A DNA stretch of 64,000 bases from JBDNJM01 sp041687755 (lineage in GTDB: Bacteria > Planctomycetota > UBA1135 > GCA-002686595), in contig JBDNJM010000191.1 of assembly GCA_041687755.1 (NCBI GenBank), forward strand, positions 1-64,000. Direction: 5' to 3'. Positions 1 to 7,307 of the stretch are shown one piece after another. The notes beneath the pieces are model-generated. The model saw only the letters and a list, made by a program, of their open reading frames with translations, was not told the origin of the DNA and did no database searches. A program made the translations under genes and the position numbers. Position 1 is the stretch's first letter, and each line of letters starts with the position of its first letter.

Positions 1-207
1 GAAGAGCACTTACACAGCTCGATCCGCTTCGTCACTCCTGCAGACAGGCACGCCGGCGCAGACGCGGTGATTCTAGATGCTCGAGCGCGGGTCTATGCCG
101 CAGCCAGGCTGAAGAGGCCTGACCGCTGGAGCACGGGCTGCAGAGATTGGAGCCCGATCAAGAAGGTAGTCCTGAACCCCCTGCACGAGGATCTCATGGC
201 CGGCTGA
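1..207 (+). CDS. IS3-family transposase (OrfB), C-terminal fragment cut by the window edge
   Basis: The first frame is open from base 1 to a TGA at 205-207 and gives 68 residues. Their pattern is typical of the extreme C-terminus of IS3-family integrase-type transposases: HSSIRFVTPADRHAG, then AVILDARARVYAAAR, then RPDRWSTG and a short tryptophan-containing tail. The DDE catalytic core would lie upstream of the window, so it is not possible to say whether the full gene is intact. No matching right-end inverted repeat was found immediately downstream. The fragment marks the left part of the window as a mobile-element-rich island. Confidence 0.75.
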   Translation, partial: EEHLHSSIRFVTPADRHAGADAVILDARARVYAAARLKRPDRWSTGCRDWSPIKKVVLNPLHEDLMAG

Positions 208-265
208 GCATGCAACGACGCGGCAACTGCCTTGACACCCACCGGGGGGCCTGGCGCGGTTCTGG

Positions 266-625
266 ATGGAGCTAGTTATCTCGGCCGTGAATCACTGGCG
301 CCTGACCGACCCCCCCACGATTGAGGAAATCGAGGCGTCTCAGTCGGGCCCCGTGCACAAGCGGCTGCTGTATATCTCGGACGATCGCGCGGAGGAGCGG
401 GAGTTCCGGCTAGAGACGGCACGCGGGATAGTGAAGACCTCCGAGGAACGCTTCGGGCTCCCGTGGGAGTCACTTCGGCGGGTTCCACGCAATGCCGGCG
501 CGAGTGTTCGATGGCTCCAGCATTCGGGGCAAGAGGCTGTGCCCTCGATCGGGGACGATGGCCGGACCCGCGTGCGCTACCTAACGCGGGCGGAGCTGCA
601 GGCGGAACGTCCGAAGCAAACCTAA
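266..625 (+). CDS. hypothetical protein, 119 aa
   Basis: This is an unrecognised protein starting at ATG 266, just downstream of the IS3 transposase tail. It is hydrophilic and rich in Arg and Glu, with no signal peptide or membrane segment. Its composition (TIEEIEASQSG, RAEEREFRLETARGIV) looks like a real soluble alpha-helical protein. A clear Shine-Dalgarno sequence is lacking, and longer antisense and offset frames overlap it. It may be cargo of the mobile region. Both its reality and its function are uncertain. Confidence 0.4.
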   Translation: MELVISAVNHWRLTDPPTIEEIEASQSGPVHKRLLYISDDRAEEREFRLETARGIVKTSEERFGLPWESLRRVPRNAGASVRWLQHSGQEAVPSIGDDGRTRVRYLTRAELQAERPKQT

Positions 626-780
626 GGAGCAAAGAGAAGCCCCCCCCCGTCAGCGCGAACAGTCGGGAGGGCTCCAAAGGGAGACTCGGCAATGCCGTGC
701 CACCTGCTACCAGTGTCGGCTATCCGGTCAACTCGTGGGCCACGCGCCGCACGGTTTCTGGGGCGGTAGCGGCGGCGTGC

Positions 781-1056
781 TCAATGCCCGTACCCCGGGG
801 TACGGATCTTCCGTACTACCGCTTCGGCGTCGCCGTGGGCCGCGTTGATCTTCACCGCGACATTCCATCCGGCTTGATTCCCCGTTTCGTTCCCGACCGC
901 CTGCGCGGCCTCCAGTAGCGGGAGGATGTCAACGGAGACAAGCTGTAGCGCGACCCGTGCGAGGGCGGAGCCCAGCTCTTCCTGAGCTTGGCGCGGGAGC
1001 CGGTTGAACGTGTCCGCTGCAGCTTTCGCCCGGCGTTGCGGGTCGGTCGGCTGCAC
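781..1056 (-). CDS. hypothetical small protein, 91 aa
   Basis: The gene begins with GTG and encodes an unrecognised helical protein. The N-terminus is basic and the middle is Ala- and Leu-rich (QEELGSALARVALQLVSVDI). It lies 39 bases downstream of the larger unknown gene at 1096-1683 on the same strand, so the two probably share a transcript. No domain is recognised. Small protein pairs of this kind are common in phage-derived or plasmid-derived islands, but nothing in the sequence identifies it further. Confidence 0.4.
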   Translation of the reverse strand: MQPTDPQRRAKAAADTFNRLPRQAQEELGSALARVALQLVSVDILPLLEAAQAVGNETGNQAGWNVAVKINAAHGDAEAVVRKIRTPGYGH

Positions 1057-1095
1057 GTCCGGGGAGTAGTCGTGCCAGTGTGCGGCTGGCGAGGT

Positions 1096-1683
1096 TCATC
1101 GGACACGCCTCCCGCATGCGGGCGCGTGCTCGGGATAGGCGAGCGGGTCGTCGGCCATGACGGCCGCACACTCGGGGCAGACCCCGACGCCCGGCCCTGC
1201 AGCGCTGATCGGGCTCGGCATCGAGGGTGCCGGCGTCGTGAATTCGCAACTCATCGAGGGGACGAGCGCGGCCGTGGCGAGCGCTTGGAGGAACGCACTA
1301 CGGGCGGCGGGCGCTACGACCTTCGCTGCGGCCGTGTCGGCGCGGTGCCGGATCGCGTCGAGTTTTGCGACCTCGCGACCTAGGTGCTTCATCGCTTCGT
1401 CGTGGGCAACGGCAAACGGCAGTACCTCAGCGTATGTGTGCTCCTCGGCAAACTCCCCTTGCGAGCCGTCGAAAGCCATGCGGGCGGCTTCGGCGTGGAG
1501 CGCGCGGACGGATGGGCGCTCATGGATGAACGCATCGTCGGCCACGATCAACGCGGCCCGCGCAATGCGGCGCGCGATGGCGGACCGGCGGGGCTCGGGG
1601 AGCGCCTCCACTCGTCGCTGGGCTATCGGACTCCGGCCGAAGTCGATCGGAGTGCCACTTGATACCGCCGAAAGGTTATCCAC
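1096..1683 (-). CDS. hypothetical protein with C-terminal zinc-finger-like Cys/His cluster, 195 aa
   Basis: This is an unrecognised soluble protein. Residues 20-130 are Ala- and Arg-rich and strongly helical (RRIARAALIVADDAFIHERP). The last 35 residues carry CPEC, then a His and a Cys (EHAPAC), a spacing that could bind one zinc ion. It is the first gene of a probable two-gene leftward unit with the 91-residue gene below it. The zinc-binding suggestion is inference from spacing only. No homologous family is recognised, and the gene could belong to a phage-like or plasmid-like element. Confidence 0.5.
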   Translation of the reverse strand: MDNLSAVSSGTPIDFGRSPIAQRRVEALPEPRRSAIARRIARAALIVADDAFIHERPSVRALHAEAARMAFDGSQGEFAEEHTYAEVLPFAVAHDEAMKHLGREVAKLDAIRHRADTAAAKVVAPAARSAFLQALATAALVPSMSCEFTTPAPSMPSPISAAGPGVGVCPECAAVMADDPLAYPEHAPACGRRVR

Positions 1684-1819
1684 GATTCATGAGTCTCCCC
1701 TCTCGACGCTCCCCCCTCCCGGGGGCTCTGCCCCGGACCGCCGCGCTACGCCTCAGCCTGCTGAGGGCAGGCTTCGCACGGCTCCCCCGACGCGGATGTA
1801 CAATCACATCCCGCTCTTA

Positions 1820-1860
1820 ACCAACTGATCCCCGGTGTCGACCGGAACGGGGCAGGGTCA
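1820..1860 (+). repeat. 41-bp direct repeat, copy 1; IS-terminus relic
   Basis: This 41-bp sequence recurs at 6167-6207 with two mismatches and in the same orientation. Read on the minus strand it begins TGACCCTGCCCCG and continues through a GTcGACACC-type block, the form of many IS3-family terminal inverted repeats. No transposase gene abuts it, so it is probably the remnant end of a lost element. Confidence 0.6.
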
Positions 1861-1977
1861 GCCTCTCACTACCATGCCAGCCTGCTCACATGCTATCGTG
1901 ACACTCACTCGCCCAGGCACCCTAGCCTCCGCGCTAGGCTGCGTAGCACCATCAAGCCGAACGCCCCCCCTGCTAAA

Positions 1978-2376
1978 GTGCTGAAGCTTGCCACCCTCCT
2001 CGCCGCACTTCTCGCGACCAGCCCCACATCGAGCGGGCTTGACGACCTCGCCTGTGGCACGGAGGAAAGCGCGACGTGGACGCGTCAGAGCGTCACTTAC
2101 AGTGGAGCCGCAGCGAACACCCACACTATAGATGACGCCATCGAGGACATGCAGACGGAAGTCAATGTGGATTACGACTGCGCTTGGTGCGCCATGCCCC
2201 ACCCGCACACAAGCAGCCTATATGAGTGCTACGCCTGGTGGGAGGTAACCTACAGCAGCTCGGCTGCCATATACACGCAAGGCGTCAACCCGCTCACTGG
2301 AGAAACCGAGGAGTGCTTAACCTTCGTATTTAGCTCAGTGCAACTGAATTACGGTTGCCAGAATTGCTTCTCCTAG
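1978..2376 (+). CDS. secreted cysteine-rich protein, 132 aa (paralogue of the next gene)
   Basis: The gene starts at GTG 1978. Residues 1-20 form a short signal-peptide-like segment (LKLATLLAALLATS). The mature part is rich in Cys, Tyr, Trp, Thr and Ser and has seven cysteines, including an early CGT motif, a CAWC pair and a terminal CQNC. The layout (early CGT, middle Cys pair, an FVFSSVQL strand, terminal C-x-x-C) matches that of the following protein, so the two look like diverged duplicates. The product is probably exported and held by disulfides. Codon choice looks less GC-biased than in the core genes to the right, which hints at horizontal origin. The function is unknown. Confidence 0.65.
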   Translation: MLKLATLLAALLATSPTSSGLDDLACGTEESATWTRQSVTYSGAAANTHTIDDAIEDMQTEVNVDYDCAWCAMPHPHTSSLYECYAWWEVTYSSSAAIYTQGVNPLTGETEECLTFVFSSVQLNYGCQNCFS

Positions 2377-2451
2377 ACAATGCAGCCATAGCGCCCCCCA
2401 TCGTCCGCCACAACCACAAATACAAACACAACACAAGCCCCAACACACACC

Positions 2452-2835
2452 GTGAACATCCTCAACATCCCGCCCCTAATGCTCGGGCTAGTTGCTGCGT
2501 TCCTCAGCTCCGCCAACCCCATTGACGGCCCCATATTCGGTCCCCTGCATTGGGTTGACTGCGGGACGAGCATCCAGCTCCACTACAACCGTGTTTCAGT
2601 GTTCAACCCGGGCGAGTGGATCACGGCCGCGGAGGCTGACCAACTCGTAGTCGACCTATTCTCCGGGCAGACCGAATGCCAACCGTCCCCAGAATGTTCC
2701 ATCGGCGACCTCTGCGAAGTTACAGTTACATTCACGTTTTCGACCGGAAAGCTGGTCGTGCCATGGACTGAAGGCGCGCAGGTCTCCTACGCATTTACCA
2801 ATCTAGATCTCGTGATCTCGTGCAGCGGTTGCTAA
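2452..2835 (+). CDS. secreted cysteine-rich protein, 127 aa (paralogue of the preceding gene)
   Basis: The gene starts at GTG 2452. A hydrophobic N-terminus (ILNIPPLMLGLVAAFL) suggests export. The mature chain has six cysteines, beginning with a WVDCGTS block and ending in ISCSGC. The strand VSYAFTNLDL just before the end corresponds to FVFSSVQL in the upstream gene. Its stop codon TAA is followed directly by the ATG of the next gene, so translation is probably coupled. The family is not recognised. The protein may be a small structural or adhesive surface protein, but that is inference. Confidence 0.65.
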   Translation: MNILNIPPLMLGLVAAFLSSANPIDGPIFGPLHWVDCGTSIQLHYNRVSVFNPGEWITAAEADQLVVDLFSGQTECQPSPECSIGDLCEVTVTFTFSTGKLVVPWTEGAQVSYAFTNLDLVISCSGC

Positions 2836-3582
2836 ATGCACGCCCCTGCGGTAAGAAATATGAAACTTAATGTCGCGCAAACCTTAGGCGTGAGTGGACT
2901 GGCCGCCCTCGTAGGCATCGCGGGCTGGGCCTATCTCACTAGAGGTGAGAGCCCCCCGAGGAATTCCCCCACAGAACTCTCGGACCACGTCCCGGCTAAC
3001 AGGGGCGTGCTTGAGATCGAATCAGCGCAGGCTGAAGCAAGGCCCCCCAGCACCCCTGGGGGCGCCTCCACCGTGCCCGCTGAAAATCCGGAGACCGGCG
3101 AGATATGGATGATCGACTGGGATTCCCTGCAGCCCGAATCTGCGAGGACCCTCCACGTCGCTCTCCAGGCCGAATACAACTCAATCTGCCGAGAGATAGT
3201 AAAGGCGAACCCTGGGATCACCTCTCTGACGTTTTCAAGAGAAGAAGCTGCGAACACCCTCAATTACAGCCCAGGAACGCTACTATTCAAGTTCGCGAGG
3301 CGGGCTCCGGGCTCCGACCAAACCCCAGTTCAGTACGCGGTAATCCCACAAGGGCTTGACCCCAGGCTAGAAGCCATAAATCGCGCAGCGATCAAGCTCA
3401 TCCAGTCCCCAGTTTTTCGAGGACACCTCGAAGCCGAGACCTCCGGAGAGATCATTAACGCCGGGTATCCCGACCAGCGGTTCTTCTTCGAATATCTCGC
3501 TCAAGGGGCCAAAGCCATCGTTTACGGATCAGCCGGAAACATCGTCAGCGAGATCGACCTACCTATACCGGGCGGACTTTAG
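2836..3582 (+). CDS. membrane-anchored hypothetical protein, 248 aa
   Basis: The ATG directly follows the stop of the upstream secreted protein; an internal ATG at 2860 is an alternative start. Residues 15-33 are one hydrophobic segment (LGVSGLAALVGIAGWAYL). A Pro-, Ser- and Glu-rich linker of about 60 residues follows, then a soluble domain of about 150 residues that is presumably periplasmic. The soluble part has no recognised motif. Tight linkage to two small secreted Cys-rich proteins suggests that it anchors, processes or assembles them. The three-gene cassette is flanked by IS relics. Confidence 0.6.
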   Translation: MHAPAVRNMKLNVAQTLGVSGLAALVGIAGWAYLTRGESPPRNSPTELSDHVPANRGVLEIESAQAEARPPSTPGGASTVPAENPETGEIWMIDWDSLQPESARTLHVALQAEYNSICREIVKANPGITSLTFSREEAANTLNYSPGTLLFKFARRAPGSDQTPVQYAVIPQGLDPRLEAINRAAIKLIQSPVFRGHLEAETSGEIINAGYPDQRFFFEYLAQGAKAIVYGSAGNIVSEIDLPIPGGL

Positions 3583-4420
3583 AGCGCCTATAGAGACATC
3601 GCAATTAAGAGCACGCGGGCGACACCTCACGCCTCTATCACTCGATGCATTCCTGGGTTGCCCGCAAGTTTAGACCAATGGCGGCGTATGTTGGCACCAG
3701 CACAGAACGCAGGGCCTGGGCGTAGAAGGCCAGCTCCTTCTCGCTGGCATCGGGTGAGTAGTGACCTTGCCCCGGAAAAGTGGACACCCCAAGTAAGGCA
3801 CGATGCGCCAGGATGTCCAGATGGGATCGGGCTAGAGCCTCACGGTCGGCAATACCTAGCCCACGCTGCACGAGCAGGGCCCAACCGATGAGTACTGTTG
3901 AACCTCGACCGTAGGCCGATCCGGGACCCCGCAACCCCCTGCCGCTGGGGAGCTGCTCGGCGGGCTCATTGATTGTTGATTGTAGTCAGGTCTTTCTGGG
4001 TCACAATTGTTGGCATCTTGGGCAGCCGTTTTAGGCGCAACCCCTTGGGAGAGCTTGCATTACGGGCGTGCAACTGGTGCCAGGCGCGGGGCACCAGCAA
4101 GCGCATTTTTGGGGATCCCGCCGAAATTCGCTGCCAGCGAGGCAACGACAGCCTGAATGGTGTGCCTTGGACGGAGCGTGGAAGTCGAGTGCGTTCTAGG
4201 GGGTCGTCGAGGGGCGTTTGGTGGTTACTTGGGGCGCCTACTCTGCGCCCGGCGCTATGTGCGTGAGCACCCCGGTCTACTCGAGGGGGCGCCCTCCCCG
4301 CCTTTCCGCCAGCTGCCTCTGGATCGGTCCGGCGCAAGCCTGTAGGTAGAAGCTTGTCGGGAGGCGTGGGCCTTCCGACCCCGCCCAGGATCCAAGTCCC
4401 GGGCGTGTGTGCGGTAGGCC
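3583..4420. other. gene-poor stretch with an IS-end relic
   Basis: No convincing gene is present between the membrane-anchored protein and the IS element. Several frames are open on both strands but read through an IS-end-like motif at 3762-3788, and none resembles a known family. The stretch looks like decayed mobile DNA. Confidence 0.5.
3762..3788 (+). repeat. solo IS-end-like sequence
   Basis: The plus strand reads TGACCTTGCCCCGG, then a short variable part, then GTGGACACC. It resembles the reverse complement of the repeats ending at 1860 and 6207 (TGACC[T/C]TGCCCCG and GTGGACACC are shared). It points the opposite way to those copies, so 3762 and 6207 could be the two ends of one old element into which the intact IS later inserted. 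No transposase is recognisable next to it. Confidence 0.45.
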
Positions 4421-4460
4421 TGGCATGACCCCGAAACCGAGGCCAGTCGCTATGCGAGTC
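4421..4460 (+). repeat. terminal inverted repeat, OrfB-proximal end
   Basis: It starts TGGCATGACCCC and contains CAGTCGCTATGCGAGTC at 4444-4460. It is the inverted counterpart of 5685-5725. Confidence 0.8.
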
Positions 4461-5337
4461 GGTTGAGGTTCGGGGTGGTTGCGATGGAGGCAGAGCGGAG
4501 GTCTGCGGAGGTGTGGGCCCGGAGGCGGAGCGAAGCGGAGCCGGAGGGCCCACACCTCGCCGCAAAACCGGAGGGGGTCAGGTAGTCGATGCCGCTGTGC
4601 GGTCGGAGCTCGTTGTAGTCGTGGCGCCAGCGGTGGAGCATGTGCCGGGTCTCTTGGACGCCGACAAAGATCTCCCCGTTCAAGAGCTCGTCTCGAAGCC
4701 GGCTGTTGAAGGACTCGATGTAGCCGTTCTCCCAAGGAGAGCCAGGCTGGATGAAGAGGGTCTTACTGCCGATCCTGGCGAGCCAGGACTGCACGGCTGC
4801 CGCGACAAACTCAGGGCCATTGTCGGAGCGGACGTAGGCGGGGACGCCTCGCTCGGCCATCACCGAGGCCAGTGCCTCGATGACGTCCATGCTTCGGATC
4901 GACCTGGCCGCGTCGAGGTAGAGGGACTCACGCGTGTACTCGTCCACGATCGCCAAGATCTTCACCTGGCGCCCATCCTCGGTGCGCTCGAAGGTGAAGT
5001 CATAGGACCAGACGTGGTTCATAGACTCCGCCTGCTTCAGCACGCAGGAGTTGCCCGAATGGCCGCGAGAGCGCCTCTTTCGCCTCTTCCTAGGCACCTT
5101 TAGGCCCTCGCGCCGCCAGAGGCGTTGGACTCGCTTGTGGTTCACGCGCCAGCCTTCAGTGAGGAGGAGCCGGTGAATGCGTCGGTAGCCGAAGCGCGGA
5201 TGCGCCGCCGATAGGCGCCGCATGCACTTCAAGAGCTCCGGCTCGTCGTCGGAGATGGCGAGAGCACGGCGTTGGGTCGATCGAGGCAGCCCGAAGAGCC
5301 TGCAAGCCGCCCGCTCGCCCATGGAGCGAAGCTCCAT
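4450..5337 (-). CDS. IS3-family transposase OrfB (DDE integrase domain), 295 aa
   Basis: This is the catalytic half of the transposase. It has an HTH_21-like segment (HPRFGYRRIHRLL, about residues 46-58) followed by an integrase core with the expected acidic triad: WSYDFTF, then RSDNGPEF, then ENGYIESFN. The C-terminal LRPHSGIDYLTPSGFA is also typical. An ATG at 5337 could start it alone, but the frame is open further upstream and continues into the OrfA region. In this family the active OrfAB protein is normally made by -1 frameshifting at the site at 5379-5385. The last 30 residues run into the inverted repeat. Confidence 0.9.
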   Translation of the reverse strand: MELRSMGERAACRLFGLPRSTQRRALAISDDEPELLKCMRRLSAAHPRFGYRRIHRLLLTEGWRVNHKRVQRLWRREGLKVPRKRRKRRSRGHSGNSCVLKQAESMNHVWSYDFTFERTEDGRQVKILAIVDEYTRESLYLDAARSIRSMDVIEALASVMAERGVPAYVRSDNGPEFVAAAVQSWLARIGSKTLFIQPGSPWENGYIESFNSRLRDELLNGEIFVGVQETRHMLHRWRHDYNELRPHSGIDYLTPSGFAARCGPSGSASLRLRAHTSADLRSASIATTPNLNRLA

Positions 5338-5372
5338 GGCGTGCTGGACTGCTCGCCTCTTGCTCGTCGGGC

Positions 5373-5651
5373 TCAGAAGTTTCCCTCCGCGATGTCCTTC
5401 AGCACTTGGTTGTCGAGGGCTTGACTCGCCACGAGCCGCTTCAGTGCTGCATTCTCGCGCTCAAGATCCTTGAGCCGCTTCATCTCGGGACCTTTCATGC
5501 CGCCGTACTGGTTGCGCCAGCGGTGGAAGGTCTGCTCGGAGACCTCGAGTCGCTTCGCGATCTCAAGGATCGCTAGGCCTTCGGCGGCCAAGACCTCCGC
5601 GTCGCGGAGCTTGGCGAGGATCTGGTCAGGCGTGTGTCGTCGTCGAGCCAT
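5373..5651 (-). CDS. IS3-family transposase OrfA, 92 aa
   Basis: This is the DNA-binding half of the transposase. It contains a helix-turn-helix (ILEIAKRLEVSEQTFHRWR) and then a leucine-zipper-like segment (RENAALKRLVASQALDNQVL), both typical of OrfA in the IS407-type group. The start is placed at ATG 5651 (MARRRHTPDQIL), which matches the family, although the frame is open to 5693. It ends in DIAEGNF and a TGA, with the slippery heptamer just before the stop. Confidence 0.85.
   Translation of the reverse strand: MARRRHTPDQILAKLRDAEVLAAEGLAILEIAKRLEVSEQTFHRWRNQYGGMKGPEMKRLKDLERENAALKRLVASQALDNQVLKDIAEGNF
5379..5385 (-). promoter_or_regulatory. programmed -1 frameshift heptamer GGGAAAC
   Basis: On the coding strand the OrfA codons read G GGA AAC TTC TGA. 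This is a canonical X XXY YYZ slippery site directly before the OrfA stop. Slipping back one base continues into AAA CTT CTG and leads without a stop into OrfB. Production of an OrfAB fusion this way is established for IS3-family elements. Confidence 0.8.
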
Positions 5652-5684
5652 GTTGTGTCCATTCTGCCCGAGATCGGGCGGCTG

Positions 5685-5725
5685 GACTCGCATAGCGGCT
5701 GGGAGCGTTCCTGGGGGTCATGCCA
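5685..5725 (-). repeat. terminal inverted repeat, OrfA-proximal end
   Basis: On the minus strand it starts TGGCATGACCCC and contains CAGCCGCTATGCGAGTC (5701-5685). It mirrors 4421-4460. Confidence 0.8.
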
Positions 5726-6053
5726 CCCGGGCGTTCAGAGACGCACACGGAAAGCGGCGGGGACCGTCACGGTTGAGAAGCGCCTCCTGCTTTCCCAGTC
5801 CGAGGCGAACGACATGGAGATGCTGGCTCTGACCTGCGCGAACGCTGCTGGAACGAGCATCAAGTTCAGCCACCTGCTCCGGGCTATGACCATGTGGATG
5901 ATGCATGGCAGGGAACACATCGAGCATGAGTTCCAGAAGACGCCTGGCTTGGTGAGGCCTCCGAACCAAGACACCCTTGGGCTGGCTGAGTTCGAGACCG
6001 AAATAGCCGCGGTGCTCGCGCGAGCACTGAAGTCGGCGCCTCCCATGAAATAG
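5726..6053 (+). pseudogene. 5'-truncated gene, possible ribbon-helix-helix-like protein
   Basis: Immediately beyond the IS end a frame is open to a TAG at 6051-6053 without a good start codon of its own. The peptide contains VEKRLLLSQSEANDMEMLAL followed by a helix ending LLRAMTMWMMHGREHI. This resembles the strand-helix-helix pattern of small DNA-binding or mobilisation accessory proteins, but the match is by pattern only. The natural start seems to have been removed by the IS insertion, and the current frame runs back into IS sequence. It probably encoded a protein of at least 110 residues. Confidence 0.45.
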
Positions 6054-6166
6054 CGTTATCGCGACAACGCGAAGGGGGGCCTGGCCGAAACCTTCTCGCA
6101 GGCTCCGGCCAGGCAATCGGTCGAACCGGCAGCCCGAAGGGGCCGAGCGGCTGCCGCTCAGCCTCT

Positions 6167-6207
6167 ACCACCTGATCCCCGGTGTCCACCGGAACGGGGC
6201 AGGGTCA
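6167..6207 (+). repeat. 41-bp direct repeat, copy 2; IS-terminus relic
   Basis: It differs from 1820-1860 at two positions and has the same orientation. The minus strand begins TGACCCTGCCCCG. It may be the partner end of the relic at 3762-3788. Confidence 0.6.
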
Positions 6208-6293
6208 CACCACCTCCGCTGAGATTGTGCAGGCTCTCGAGCTCGCCGCCCAGGAAGCTCTGTCTCACCTGGACGTGAGCGCGCTCCCTCGTC

Positions 6294-6599
6294 GTGGGGC
6301 ATGGGGGCTCGCCGACGGCTAGGGCCTACGTAGTCGCCTCTGACTCACACACCGGCGACAGTACGGAGTGCACGCCAGTCGTGCAACTCCGAGCGTGCAG
6401 GAAAGCCCAGCTCGACACCGGAAATGCCCCTGAAGGCCCCGCAAACGCCGATTTCACCGGACGGGGCGAGGCGCGGGGCGGCCAGCGAAATGCAAGCCCC
6501 AGCTCCGCGAATCTCGCGGCGGCCATCGGCACCTACGAGGGCCGGGTCCTGCTGCCGACGGCGCAACCTGCCGCTCTGGTCCTTGGGGGTGCCGCTTGA
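6294..6599 (+). CDS. possible hypothetical protein, 101 aa
   Basis: This is a weak candidate. It is an open frame with no recognised motif, a Gly/Ala/Pro-rich composition and no clear ribosome binding site. It is kept because its TGA overlaps a TTG start (TTGA) of the next frame, the same arrangement seen in real coupled genes elsewhere in this window. It could equally be a chance frame in GC-rich DNA. Confidence 0.2.
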   Translation: MGHGGSPTARAYVVASDSHTGDSTECTPVVQLRACRKAQLDTGNAPEGPANADFTGRGEARGGQRNASPSSANLAAAIGTYEGRVLLPTAQPAALVLGGAA

Positions 6600-7129
6600 G
6601 CGTCCTCGGTAACATCGAGCCCACTACTAGTTCTCGGCGCCCCGAGCCCCCCGGCTGGAAGATCCAGGGCTTGAGACGCTGTGTCGTCGGTTGTGGAAGC
6701 CAGGCGGGCCTGCCGGTCGTCAATCCCGGACGGATTGAACCGGACCTGCTGACGGTGCGCACGACGGACATCATCCGCGCGCTCGCGCCAGCTCTGCTGG
6801 GCCAGCTCCGAGATAGCCATCTGTTGCGGCTGCAAGCTGCATGCAATGACAGCCCGTTGCTGGCCTCCGTAGCGTATCGGCTGGCGGTTTCGCATGCGGG
6901 GAAGGGCATGGAGCCTGGGCACGCCGTCCGCGAACTAGAGCGGATCGCCGCCCTTGACCTTCGCACGCTGCTGGTCCTCATGCACCGAGGTGCCGCTGGA
7001 TGCAGCTCGCTGACCCCCGGGCCACTGGCCCCGCCACGGAGTCGGGACCGAGGAACGCTCCCAAGCGGCTTGCCCCGCTCAGCCCCTCCCCCATCCCGAG
7101 GCTCGAAACCGCCCCCTCAGGCCGCCTGA
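6596..7129 (+). CDS. possible hypothetical protein, 177 aa
   Basis: This is an open frame from TTG 6596. Residues 45-130 look plausible as a helical protein (RTTDIIRALAPALLGQLRDS; LERIAALDLRTLLVLMHRG). The C-terminal 45 residues are low-complexity Pro, Ser and Arg and may be out-of-gene sequence. No family is recognised. An antisense frame of similar length covers part of it. The real product, if any, may be shorter. Confidence 0.3.
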   Translation: MSVLGNIEPTTSSRRPEPPGWKIQGLRRCVVGCGSQAGLPVVNPGRIEPDLLTVRTTDIIRALAPALLGQLRDSHLLRLQAACNDSPLLASVAYRLAVSHAGKGMEPGHAVRELERIAALDLRTLLVLMHRGAAGCSSLTPGPLAPPRSRDRGTLPSGLPRSAPPPSRGSKPPPQAA

Positions 7130-7178
7130 GTGGCGAGCCAGGCGCCGGATCCGATCAGGGGGCGCCCGATAAATCGTC

Positions 7179-7287
7179 GTTATGTCCCATCCCGCCATGA
7201 CGCTGCGGAACCCTGTGTCTGTTCGGAAGCCTGGTGCAGCTGCTGGCTGTACGGGCTTGCGAGCAGCTTGGCGGGACGGGACATAAC
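7179..7287. repeat. long-range inverted repeat (18-bp arms, 73-bp loop)
   Basis: The arms at 7179-7196 (GTTATGTCCCATCCCGCC) and 7270-7287 are reverse complements with one mismatch, and pairing continues outward imperfectly. Inside the loop AGCTGCT and AGCAGCT can form a second stem. The structure could be a folded RNA, a small non-autonomous element or a protein-binding site. No gene lies inside it. Confidence 0.65.
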
Positions 7288-7307
7288 GTCTCGATTGTGC
7301 TTGCAGG

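Larger units (their letters stand above)
4421..5725 (-). mobile_element. complete IS3-family insertion sequence, IS407-group-like, 1305 bp
   Basis: Two overlapping transposase frames are bounded by long imperfect terminal inverted repeats. The outer 12 bases, TGGCATGACCCC, match perfectly at both ends. An inner block of 17 bases with one mismatch (4444-4460 and 5685-5701) lies about 11 bases further in. The ends are TG...CA and the length is normal for the family. No target-site duplication is visible (GGCC on the left, CCCG on the right), so the copy may be old or rearranged even though both frames, the slippage site and the catalytic residues are present. Confidence 0.85.

Noticed and set aside
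3638..3934. 98-codon minus-strand frame
   Set aside because: It reads straight through an IS-end-like motif and has no recognised motif or ribosome binding site, so it is probably a chance frame in mobile-element debris.
3762..6207. An intact composite transposon
   Set aside because: No matching target duplications, no transposase outside the nested IS, and the end sequences agree only partly.
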